Source of the DNA: Rhynchospora pubera
Taxonomy: Eukaryota > Streptophyta > Magnoliopsida > Poales > Cyperaceae
Assembly (NCBI GenBank): GCA_028095005.1
Contig: CM051463.1
Span: 9,167,052 to 9,231,051, forward strand
DNA length: 64,000 nt
Reading direction: 5' to 3'
Below the pieces are notes generated by a model. It made no database searches. It was not told where the DNA came from and saw only the letters and a list, made by a program, of their open reading frames with translations. Shown here one piece after another: positions 48,901 to 60,300 of the stretch (the stretch's first letter is position 1; each line of letters begins with the position of its first letter). A program made the translations under genes and the position numbers.

Positions 48901-51900
48901 TGTGCATTCATTTCGAGTAATGTGATCACTATAATCTATATTTAAGCTCGTTATACGTTGTTGGAGCAAAAGCATTAGATTATACTTGGCAATTACGCAC
49001 ATTTTGTGCAAATAATGTGCGTTCAGGACTGAGTTGGAGCATTTCTTGCGATTGTGCATTTATTTCAAGCCAAATGATCACAATAATCTATATTTAGGCT
49101 CTTTATACAGTGGAGAATGAGTTTATGATCTTAAAAATTCAAAAGGATTTGATTATACATAACAATTACTCACATAAAGAGCAAATAATGAGTATTCTAG
49201 ACAGAACTGGAGCATTTTACGCGATTGTGCATTTAGTTTCAAGTCAGTTGATCAAAATAATCTATAGTTAAGTTCTTTATACAGTGAAAAATGAGTTTAC
49301 TTTTTTAAAAACTCAAATGAGTTTTATTATACATGACAATTACGCACATAAAGTGCAAATAATGACCATTCTAGACAGAATTGGAGCTTTTTACGTGATT
49401 GTGCGTTAATTTAAAGACATTTGACACAATAATCTATATTTAAGCTCTTTATACTTATACAGTGGAGAATAAGTTTATAGTCTTAAAAATTCAAAAGGAT
49501 TGGATTGTACAAGGCAATTACGCTCATAAAATGCAAATAATGAGCGTTCTGGACAGAATTTGAGCGTTTCACGTGATTGTGCATTCATTTGAAACCATTT
49601 GATCACTATAATCTATATTAAAACTCTTTATACAGTGAAGAATAAGTTTATAATCTTAAAAATTCAAAAGGATTGGATTATACATGGCAATTACGCACAT
49701 TTAGTGCAAATAATAACTGTTCTGGACAGAATTGGAGCACACGGGATTGTGCAATCATTTCGAGCCATTTAATCCCAATAACCTATATTTAAGCTCTTTA
49801 TACAGTGGAGAATGAGTTTATGATCTTAAAAATTCAAAAGGATTTGATTATACATTACAATTACTCACATAAAGAGCAAATAATGAGTGTTCTAGACAGA
49901 ACTGGAGCATTTTACGCGATTGTGCATTCATTTCAAGTCATTTGATCAAAATAATCTGTATTTAAGTTCTTTATACAGTGAAAAATGAGTTTACATTCTT
50001 AAAAACTTCAAAAGAATTTTATTATACAAGGCAATTATGGACATAAAGTGCAAATCAAGAGCGTTCTGGACAGAATTAGAGAATTTCAAGATATTGTGGA
50101 TTCATTTCAAGTCATTTGATCACTATAATCTTTATTTAAGCTCTTTATACACTGAAGAATAAATTTATAATCGTGAAAATTCAAAAGGATTGGATTATAC
50201 AAGGCAATTACGCACATAAAGTGCAAATAATGAGCGTTCTGACAGAATTGGAGCGTTTCACGCTATTATGCATTCATTTAAAACCATTTGATCACTAAAA
50301 TCTATATTTAAACTCTTTATACTGGGGAGAATAAGTTTATAATTTGGGAAATTCAAATGGATTGGATTATACATGGCAATTACGCACATAAAGAGCAAAT
50401 AATAATTGTTCTGGACAGAACTGGAGCATTTCACGCGATTGTGCATTCATTTCATGTCATTTGATTAAAATAATCTATATTTAAGTTCTTTGTACTGTGA
50501 AGAATGAGTTTACATTCTTAAACTCAAAAGAGTTTTATTATACGTGAAAATTACGCACATAAAGTGCAAATCAAGAGCGTACTGGACAGAATTAGAGAAT
50601 TTCAAGATATTGTGCGTTCATTTCAACTTATTTGATCACTATAATTTATATTTATGCTCTTTATATAGTGGACAATAAGTTTATAATCTTAAAAATTCAA
50701 TAGGATTGGATTATAATGGCAATTACGCACATAAAGTGCAAATAATGAGCGTTCTGGACAGAATTGGAACATTTCACGCGATTGTGTGCTTTAATTTCAA
50801 GACATTTGATCACAATAATCTATATTTGAGCTCTTTATAAAGTGGAGAATGAGTTTATGATCATTAAAATTCAAATGGGTTGGATCATACAAGGCATTTA
50901 CGCACATAAAATGCGAATCAAAAGCGTTCTTGACAGAATTGGACAATTCAAACTATTGTGCATTCTTTTCAAGTCATTTGATCACTATAATCTATATTTA
51001 AACTCTTTATACAGTGGATAATAAGTTTATAATCTTAAAAATTCAAATGGATTGGATTATACATGGCAATTACGCACATATAATAAAATAACGTGCGTTC
51101 TGGACAGAATTAGAGTATTACAAGCGATTGTGCATTTATTTCAAGTCATTTGATAACTATAATTTATATTTAAACTCTTTATACAGTGGAGAATAAATTT
51201 ATAATCTTAAAAATTCAAAAGAATTGGATTATACATGGCAATTACGCACATAAAGTACAAATAATGAAAGTTTTGGACAGAATTGGAGCATTTCATGCGA
51301 TTGTGCATTCAGTTCAAGCCATGTCATCACAATAATATTTATTTAAGCTCTTTATATAGTGAAGATTGATTTTATGATCTTAAAAATTAAAAAGATTTTA
51401 TTATAGATGGCAATTACGCACATATTGTACAAATAATGTGCCTTCTAGACAGAATTGGAGAATTTCAAACGATTGTGCATTCATTGCAAGCCATTTGATC
51501 ACTATAATCTATATTTAAACTCTTTACACAGTGGAGAATAAGTTCATAAACTTAAAAAATAAAAAGGATTGGATTATACATGGCAATTACGCACATAAAT
51601 TGCAAATAATGATCGTTCTGGACAGAATTGGAGCATTTCACGCGATTGTGTAATCATTTCAAGCCATTTGATCACAGTAACCTATATTTAAGCTCTTTAT
51701 ACAGTGGAGAATGAGTTTATGATCATAAAAACTCAAAAGGGTTGGATCATACATGTCAATTACGCACATAAATTGTGAATCAAAAGCGTTCTTGACAGAA
51801 TTGGACAATTCAAGCGATTGTGCATTCATTTCAAGCCGTTTGGTCACTATAATTTATATTTAAACTCTTTATACAGTGGATAATAAGTTTATAATCTTAA

Positions 51901-53788
51901 AAATTCGAATGGATTGGATTATACAAGGCAATTACGCACATAAATTGCTAATAATGAGCGTTCAAGACAGAATTGGAGCATTTTCACGCTATTGTGCATT
52001 CATTTCAAGTCATTTGATTACACTAATCTATATTTAAGCTATTTATACTGTGGAGAATGAGTTTGTGATCTTAAAAATCCAAAATAGTTGAATTATACAT
52101 GGCAATTACGCACGTGATTGTGCGTTAATTTAAAGATCTTTGCCACAACAATCTTTATTTAAGCTCTTTATACAGTGAAGAATAAGTTTCTAATGTTAAA
52201 AATTCAAAATGATTGGAGTCAAGCCCTCTTGACAGAATTGGACAATTCAAGCGATTGTGCATTCATTTCAGGCCATTTGATAACTATGATCTATATTTAA
52301 AGTCTTTATACAGTGGACAATAAGTTTATAATTTTAAAAATTCAAATGGATTAGATTATACATGGCAATTACGCACATAAATTGCTAATATTGAGCGTTC
52401 AAGACAGAATTGGAGCATTTTCACGCTATTGTGCATTCATTTCAAGTCATTTGATTACATTAATCTATATTTAAGCTATTTATACTGTGGAGAATGAGTT
52501 TGTGATCTTAAAAATTCAAAACAGTTGGATTATACATGGTAATTACGCACGTAAAGTGCAAATAATGACCATTCTAGATCTAGACAGAATTGGAGCATTT
52601 CACGCGATTGTACGTTAATTTGAAGACATTTGACACAATAATCTATATTGAAACTCTTTATACAGTGATAAATAAGTTTATAATCTTAAAAATTCAAAAG
52701 GATTGGATTATAAAAGGCAATTACGCACATAAAGTGCATATAATGAGCGTTCTGGACAGATTTGAAGCGTTTCACGCGATTGTGCATTCATTTCAAACCA
52801 TTTGGTCACTATAATCTATATTTAAACTCTTTATACTGTGGAGAATAAGTTTATAATTTGAAAAATTCAAATGGATTGGATTATACATGGCAATTACGCA
52901 CATAAATTGCAAATAATGAGCGTTCACGACAGAATTGGAGCATTTCATGCTATTGTGCATTCATTTCAAGTCATGTGATCACTATAATCTATATTTATTT
53001 TCTTTATAGTGTACAATGAGTTTATGATCTTAAAATTGAAATGTATTTGATTATGAATGACAATTACGCACATATATTGCTAAATTATGTGTATTGTGGA
53101 CAGAATTGGAGAATTTTAAGAGATTGTGCATTCATTTGGAGTAATTTGATCACTATAATCTATATTTAAGCTCGTTATGCAGTGTAGAAAAAGTTTATGA
53201 TCTTAAAATTCAAAAGGATTATATTATACAAGGCAATTACGTACATATTGTGCAAATAATGTGCGTTCAGGACTGAGTTGGAGCATTTCACGCGATTGTG
53301 CATTTATTTCAAGTCATTTGATCACAATAATCTATATTTAAGCTCTTTATACAGTGGAGAATGAGTTTATGATCTTAAAAATTCTAAAGGATTTGATTAT
53401 ACATAGCAATTACGCACATAAAGAGCAAATAATGAATAACGAGCTTTTCACGCGATTGTGCATTTATTTCACAACTCGAGCATTTCTCGCGATTGTGCAT
53501 TCATTTCAAGTCATTTGATCAAAATAATCTATATTTAAATTATTTATACAGTGGAGAATGAATTTACGATCTTAAAAACTCAAAAGAGTTTTATTATACA
53601 TGACAATTACGCACATAAAGTGCAAATCAAGAGTGTACTGGACAGAATTAGAAAATTTCTAGCTATTGTGCATTTAATTCCAATCATTTCATCACTATAA
53701 TTTATATTTAAACTCTTTATACAGTGAAAAATAAGTTTATAATCTTAAAAATTCAAAAGTATTGGATTATAATGACAATTACGCCCAT
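45901..53788. repeat. Right flank: diverged satellite monomers
   Basis: From about 45900 the fixed order is lost and monomers diverge, with several truncated copies (for example near 48960 and 53430). The last recognisable monomer ends at ACGCCCAT. A monomer near 47530 contains a small internal inversion (GCATAAATATAGATT). Segments at 52.07-52.8 kb match the left flank in sequence and order. Confidence 0.85.
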
Positions 53789-54972
53789 CTCTAGAACTTA
53801 AACACTAAACCCTAATACCCTGACATTCTTTAAAAATCAGTAATTTATCCATCTAATCATAATCACCAATGGCATTTACCCTTTTAACAATTTTAGTTGG
53901 TCTTTTTAATTTACAAAACCAATTTTTAAAATCAAAGACAACAATGTCCTTGCTCTCGTTTTCTCTACACTCTCATTTAGAGTAAACCTTGATCTTCCCG
54001 CTAAACAACAATGTCCTTTCTGTTCAGAATCACATCTCAAAACTTTTTAGATTGCTTAGAATGAGATTCTATTAAGAATGCTGGTGAGATTTTATTTTCG
54101 CACAATTTCCTCTATTCCTTTCAGTAAAATCGCTGCGCTAATAACTTCTTCTCAAGTCTATGTATGATTGTGTTGAATCAATGCATTTATTTATTTTTTT
54201 TCAAATTTCAAGAACTGATGTTACTATTTTAATGTTTGTGGGGGCGTGGTACTATTAATTGATTAGTTAATAAATTGGAGACTGGACGAAATATTTGGGC
54301 TGAAATACAGGTAACCAATTCGCTCTAGAATTTTTGACGATTTATTATGGCACTGGAGATGTGGAGATCGCTTGCCCATGGTATTGCCTCAATTCGCAAT
54401 TTAAGAACAAACCCGAGTATTAAGGTCTAGAAACCATATGATCTACAGAGGTCACGCTATAATGCATAAACATTTAGGTCCTGATCAAAATCTCATTTTT
54501 TTTAATATGGGATTTTATTTTATTTCATTTCGTTAGAAAATTCTTGACCAAAATGAACGAATTTGGTGTCATTTAGTTGGAACTTAATTAGATCCAATGA
54601 AATCCTATAAAATCCTATGAAATCAAATGAATTGAAATTCCGTGAAAAAACCATTTTGATCTGGACCTTACTGTCAGAGTCTCACAGAATGTATGACCTA
54701 TATAATAGGACAAGAATGATTCATGAAAAGGAGCAATGGTCTCCATTGAACGAGAAAGAAGAGAGAGAAATTATAAAGGAATTATTGATTATTGTGCTTA
54801 ATTATAAATATTGATTTTTAAATTTAAAAGATCACTTAAGATGGTTAAATGGATAAATAGCAATATTAATGATGGTTAGAGGGATAAATGGCTGATTTTA
54901 TAGATTAGGTTATATGACTGATTAGAAGAGATTTCAGGGGTATATGTCCGATTCTGTCTTCTTTTTTGTAAG
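53789..54972. other. Unassigned DNA right of the satellite
   Basis: Begins with a telomere-like AAACCCTAA within 25 bp of the last monomer. A short frame at 54359-54430 begins MWRSLAHG but ends after 23 codons. A 65-codon frame at 54617 has no recognisable motif. No gene is supported. Confidence 0.45.
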
Positions 54973-54982
54973 CCCGTAATGC

Positions 54983-56614
54983 GGAAAATTTTCATCAAAG
55001 ACAAAAATACCCCTAATAAAGCGCAACAGTACTATTTTTTTTAATAATAGCACAGCTATAGCGGTACTAGTATTGCCGCTATAGCGCAACAGTATTTTAT
55101 TTATTTTTTTCATTTTACTTTGCCTATAGCGGCGATACTAATGCCGTTATAGGACTTTCCCTTTTTTTTTTTGCCGTTTTACTTTGCACTTTAATGTCTT
55201 TTTTTTTGTTTTATTTTGTCTTTTATTTTACGTTAATGTCTTTTCTTTTCTCGTTTTATTTTTTATTTTATTTTTGTTTATTACATAATTTATAAATATA
55301 TATAATTAATATTTTTTAAATTGTTCAATTTTATTTGTATGTAGTTGTTTTCAAAATGACACAACACGACATGCGTGTTGGCACGACACGACACGAGTAC
55401 GAAATTGGCACGGCACGATCGTGTTATCATATCGTATTGTTAAAAAATTAATATTTTATTTTTTAATATTTCTGACACGATCGTGTCAGTCGTGTTGTAT
55501 CGTGTTGACACGTCGTGTCAGAAATTTTGACGTGTCGTTTTGCGTGTTAGCACGACACGACATGCGTGTTGGCACGACGCGACACAACACAAGTACAGAA
55601 TTAGCATGACACGATCGTATTACGTGTTGGCAATCTTGAAAAAATAACAAGATTTGACACGACACGACTAACATGCTACACGACACGAACACGAACTAAC
55701 ACTATGCGACAACACGTATTTAATTTTTAACATTATCATAAATAGCATCATAAACATACTTGTTCTTTAAAATTGTTTTTTCTAAAAAAATTATTTAAAT
55801 TGATTTTATATTAAAATTCAAAATTATAACTGTAATTTCTTTTTTAATGTCTATTTACTTTCTTAATATATTTTATTTTTTAATATGTTGAAATAATAAA
55901 AAAAATAAGTTAATAAAAAATATCATCAATTAATCTTTTAACACAAAAATATAAATAAAAGTTTCTAACACAACGTGTCAACATGACACGACACTACTGA
56001 CAAATCGTGTTGCGTGCTAGTGTCATGTTGGTTCTTGTTCGTGTTCGTGTTCGTGTTGCGTGTTTGTCGTGCCGTATCAAATTGTGTTAATTTTTCAAGA
56101 TTACCAACACGACACGACACGACACGATAACACGATCATGTCGTGCCAATTCCGTACTCGTGTCGTGTCGTGTCATTTTGAAAAACCCTACATACAAATA
56201 AAATTGAACCATTTAAAAAATATTAATTATATATATATAAATTATGTAATAAACAAAATAAAACGAAATAACAAATGACATTAAGTAAAATAAAAAACAA
56301 AATAAAACATTAAAACGATAAAACGGCATTAAAATGCAAAGAAAAACAAAATAAACAAAAGTAAAATAAAAAACAAAATAAAACGAAAACAAAAACATTA
56401 AAGTGCAAAGTAAAACGGCGAAATAAAAGGTAAGTCCTATAGCGGCATTAGTTTTGCCACTATAGGCAAAGTAAAATGGAAAAAAAAATAAAATATAGTT
56501 GCACTATAGCGGCAATAGCATTGCCGCTATAACTGTGCTCTTTTTAAAATTTTAGAGGATGTTTTGTTCTTTATAAAATTGTTAGGGATTATTTTGTCTT
56601 TTATAAAAATTTCC
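54983..56614. mobile_element. Large fold-back element (1.6 kb) with 10-bp target duplication
   Basis: CCCGTAATGC occurs on both sides (54973-54982 and 56615-56624). Between them, ends GGAAAATTTT and, reversed, GGAAATTTTT start inverted arms that stay similar for hundreds of bases: GCTATAGCGGTACTAGTATT and GCCTATAGCGGCGATAC on the left have reverse-complement partners at about 56430-56550. Both arms carry TTTTATTTGTATGTAG and TTTTCAAAATGACAC further in. A 9-10-bp duplication with AT-rich long arms fits Mutator-like fold-back elements. The centre is AT-rich and encodes nothing recognisable. Confidence 0.85.
55355..56190. repeat. ACACG-rich inverted repeat core
   Basis: Dense irregular copies of ACACGAC and its complement GTCGTGT (CACGACACGACACG, CACGATCGTGT) occur in two blocks, about 55360-55710 and 55975-56190, which mirror each other around an AT-rich centre. 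They lie inside the large fold-back element and could be its own inner arms or a nested insertion. Confidence 0.8.
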
Positions 56615-56905
56615 CCCGTAATGCACAACATCTCTTATCATTTTTGTTTTTTTTAAATTCAAACAGTATATATTTATTTTTCATTATTTTTGTTTCTAAA
56701 ATATAAAACTTATTTTCATTTTTCAAAGACTCAAAGTCCAAACTCATAGACTTAATTACGGTGAACTAATGGGATAATATAGAATAAAATATAATCACGT
56801 CAACTTGGTTATCTAAGTTTATTTGAAATTGTTTTTCGTTCTTTTGGAGTGCAAAAGTTGGTCCTGGATAGTTTTTCCCAAACATGTTTGTTTCATTTTT
56901 TTTTG

Positions 56906-57319
56906 GAGAAAGTTTAATATGCACTATAGTGCATAGAACGTTCTATGCACCACGGACTTTTTCGAGGATATTTTTGTAAATTGATAAATCTAATTTAACC
57001 AATCTAATCTACATATTGAAATCTCATAGCAAACCAATTTTTACAATTTTTGAGATTTTATTACTATTTTTTTCGAATTTTTTAAAACATGCCATTTTTG
57101 GAATATTGTAAATAGTATAACATTCCAAAAATGGCATGTTTTAAAAAATTCGAAAAAATAGTAATAAAATCTAAAAAATTATAAAATTTAGTTTGCTATG
57201 AGATTTCAATATGTAGATTAGCTTGTTTAAATTTGATTTGTCAATTTACAAAAATATCCCCGAAAAAGCCCGTGGTGCATAGAACGTCCAATGCACTATA
57301 GTGCATATTAAACTTTCTC
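56906..57319. mobile_element. Fold-back MULE-type MITE with 9-bp target duplication
   Basis: 414 bp. The ends GAGAAAGTTTAATATGCACT are exact inverted copies, and the arms continue nearly to the centre, where CCAAAAATGGCATGTTTTAA mirrors itself. The flanks both read TTTTTTTTG (56897-56905 and 57320-57328). The target is homopolymeric, so the duplication is less decisive than at 21070, but the arms are unmistakable. It lies about 280 bp from the larger fold-back element. Confidence 0.85.
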
Positions 57320-57328
57320 TTTTTTTTG

Positions 57329-60300
57329 TTCCAAAATAAAACACTGCACACGAAGTAAAACTGATGATATCAATCAGGTATTTTTTCTGATATCAACAAG
57401 CTTAACTAATTTTCAAAGTTTTTGACACATATTGTTCTCTTTTGCAGTATTATCATATAGAGTATGGTACTATGATGTAATATTAATCAATTCTCTTAAT
57501 AATCTGTATATGAACAAACTAGTTTGTATCATACACATATGCTACAAACTGACAAATTATATGTGTTATTTTTCTGAGTTGCTTTTGTTATATCATCACA
57601 CCGTCCATCATAATATTAATGAGAGTCCCATTAACATTTTCTTAATGGAAATACAAAATCTAGTATGATACCAAGTTCAAGAATATATGATATCATACAA
57701 AATTGCTAAGCAATACCACAATGCAGCATGCATGACACTAATTTACTTAAGAATAGAACAGATAGATAACAAAAGAATGATAAAATCAATATTTTATTGT
57801 AGTAAAGGTAATTTATTGCACAACTATATTAAAGGATTGCAAAATTTATACTTCTTTAAAAAAAAAATTAGCAAGACATTGACAATTGACCTCCTTCATC
57901 ATTATCTCGGGACATGATCGGGGCAAGATATTAAAAAAAGTAGATGTTAAGATGACAAAATTTTTCCTTCCAAATGCTATAATAAGATATACTTAGCAAT
58001 ATCAAAAGAGAACTATATCAACCGTCATCCAGGAACTCTTAAGGTACCTACAAAAAATATAAAAAAAAACATATTTTTGAAAATCAGTTGTTCAAGTATA
58101 TCAACTATGAAAGATCCACAACTATTTCCATATTCCAAGATTGTTAAAAAAAAAATTCATTTGCTCGATTTGACTGCTTGGTAATGTCGCACATGTTCAT
58201 AAATAAATGAAAAAAAAAAATCCTTCCTCTTCGTATTCTCATTCATATTAAAATGCCGTCAAACGTTTTTAGTCAACCTTAAATAAAAAATTGTAATAAG
58301 TTTGTGTGCATTGGCACAATATTCAAGTGTAATATTTCTATTTTCCTAAAATATAATGAACCTTATAATAAATATTTGCAATTATAGTATTCACAATTTC
58401 ACATTATTGAGAAAAATTATAGAACTCAAAAGATTTTTCTAAAAATCATAAAATTTTTTAGCTGCTTATCTATATAGCAACTAAGACTGATATTTTATGA
58501 AGTATTGACATGTTGATATTATTTATATGCATATTTGGTCACAGGCTATCTACAATATACAATTTAAGAGAAGGTCAAATATGAAAAGATTGATGTGCAT
58601 ACAAAAAATATTTGAAAAGTCTACATAATAGACTGATTTACGTGTGGCGACTTTTTGGTCATCCCTCGAAGAATGAAAGAGTTTTTCTCGAAAAATTAGA
58701 ATAAGTCTTAGATTCATCCCCTTAAAGTTCGATCTATGTACTGAATATCTCTTGTGCCAGCAGTTGCTTGGATAGTTTTAGAGGCCCAATTTCAGTTTGT
58801 TTAAGCATTCATTTCTATTTGAGACATCATGAGAAGCATCAGGACAGACCATACTAGTTTGTACATTTTACTCAATTCTCTATTTACATGTAAGTGGACT
58901 TGCTGCAAAATAATTTGATTTAACACCCAATTTAGGTCCAATTAAACTTGTTTCATATGTCCAAATCGACACCAGGTGCAATAGCAAGTGATTTAGCACT
59001 TTCCACAATTTGTAGTTTTCATTTTTATACAAATTTGCCACTGTTTTGGTGATTTTTGTTTAGAGTTGCTCTAACTGCAGTAAAGTTATTTTACAGAAGT
59101 CACAATGCACCATGTGAAGTGTATTTCAACAATTCAAAGTCTCTTTTTGATATTTTGCAAGAAAATACTAATGTATTTATGTAAGTTTTTTGTTCTTTTT
59201 GAAAGTATATCATGAAACACTCATGTATTTATTCAAAATTTCTAAGAATTTGCAGAAATATCCTTTAACATGTTTATGAATTTTCTATGCGAGTCCTTTT
59301 GCAGAAAAACCCAGAGTTTTGACAAAATATCAATTTATTTGGGAAATACACATGCTTCCTTCTTTAATGTTTATAAAATCATATAAATTTTCAAAAATGA
59401 AAAAGTTATTCCTTGCTGTCCAGTGAGTCTTGTACCTGCTGTCCATGTGGATTTTTTGTATTTTTATGCAAGGAAACCCACATATTTTGTTTTTGACCAG
59501 ATTTTGCATATTTATGCATATATGTATTTTTTTGTTATAGCAATGTGAGGCTAATAAAACTTGTACTGCATTAGACATTTGGACCCTAATTTTTAAGTAA
59601 ATTGCACATGAAGGGGCTGGTTGGGGTTTAGCGTGCCTTTTACTCCTATTTTTGTATTTATGCAAGGAATCAACTCCAATTGTTCTAGGCTTATTACTTT
59701 TCCATTTAGATACAGAACTTTATGACAAATTTGATAGAAATTTGACAGCATAACATCTAGGCGTCATGTATATCATACAATGGATTCTCCAATTTGAGTC
59801 TTTTATGGCTCAAATTGCAGAATCTGGACCCAAAGAGGAGGAAACCTCAACTTTAGGCCATTGTTTCCATATCGCTGAGCATGGCCTCAGGGTAAGCTCC
59901 TCTCCCTAATCTACAATTGAGGAAAACTCAATGTAAATCGTAATGGAGAGATGTGAAGAGTTGGAGAGTATAGGGATAGAGGCGAGACAACGAATTGATA
60001 CTTCAAATAACTTCTTTTGATTCAAACATAGAAATTTACAAGCTGGAATTCTCTAATTCTACCTTTCTCTTTCTTCTCCTCACTGTTTGATCTAATGTCT
60101 CTCACAACTCGACCCTAATTAGCACAATGGCAGTAACCTAAACCTAGCAAGAACTTGCGGCTACTCTTCTCTATCTTCTGTCTTTTTTTTTTCTCTTGAA
60201 TTTGGGGTTTAGATAGGTGTAGATCTAAGGCAACACTTCTTCAGTCGTGGCATCTCTTTCCCTTTTGATTTCGATCCAATGGTCCACCTTGAGCTGCGCG

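Larger units (their letters stand above)
19384..53788. repeat. Satellite DNA array, about 173-bp monomer
   Basis: About 197 tandem monomers in one orientation. Each carries CAATTACGCACATAAA, then GACAGAATTGGAG, CGCGATTGTGCATTCATTTC, AATCTATATTTA, and a GAGTTTATGATCTTAAAA block. Spacing of the CAATTACG block measured from 41046 to 42084 is 173, 172, 174, 173, 173 and 173 bp. Monomer length is in the range common for plant centromeric satellites. The array has a homogeneous higher-order core and diverged flanks. Recurring 60-81-codon frames in every unit are a by-product of the repeat and not genes. Whether it binds centromeric histone is unknown. Confidence 0.97.

Noticed and set aside
19384..53788. 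CRISPR-like regular repeats
   Set aside because: There are no unique spacers between repeats; the whole 173-bp monomer is repeated in a plant genome.
54359..54430. Short frame starting MWRSLAHG, like a mitochondrial presequence
   Set aside because: It ends after 23 codons with no convincing splice donor and no downstream coding exon.
54617..54814. 65-codon frame with charged residues
   Set aside because: No recognisable domain and no promoter or homologous context; AT-rich DNA gives such frames by chance.
55421..56278. Frames of 61-72 codons in the ACACG-rich core
   Set aside because: They arise from an inverted simple repeat within a fold-back element.
59700..60200. Possible LTR of a second retrotransposon
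   Set aside because: No paired LTR, primer binding site, polypurine tract or target duplication could be found.
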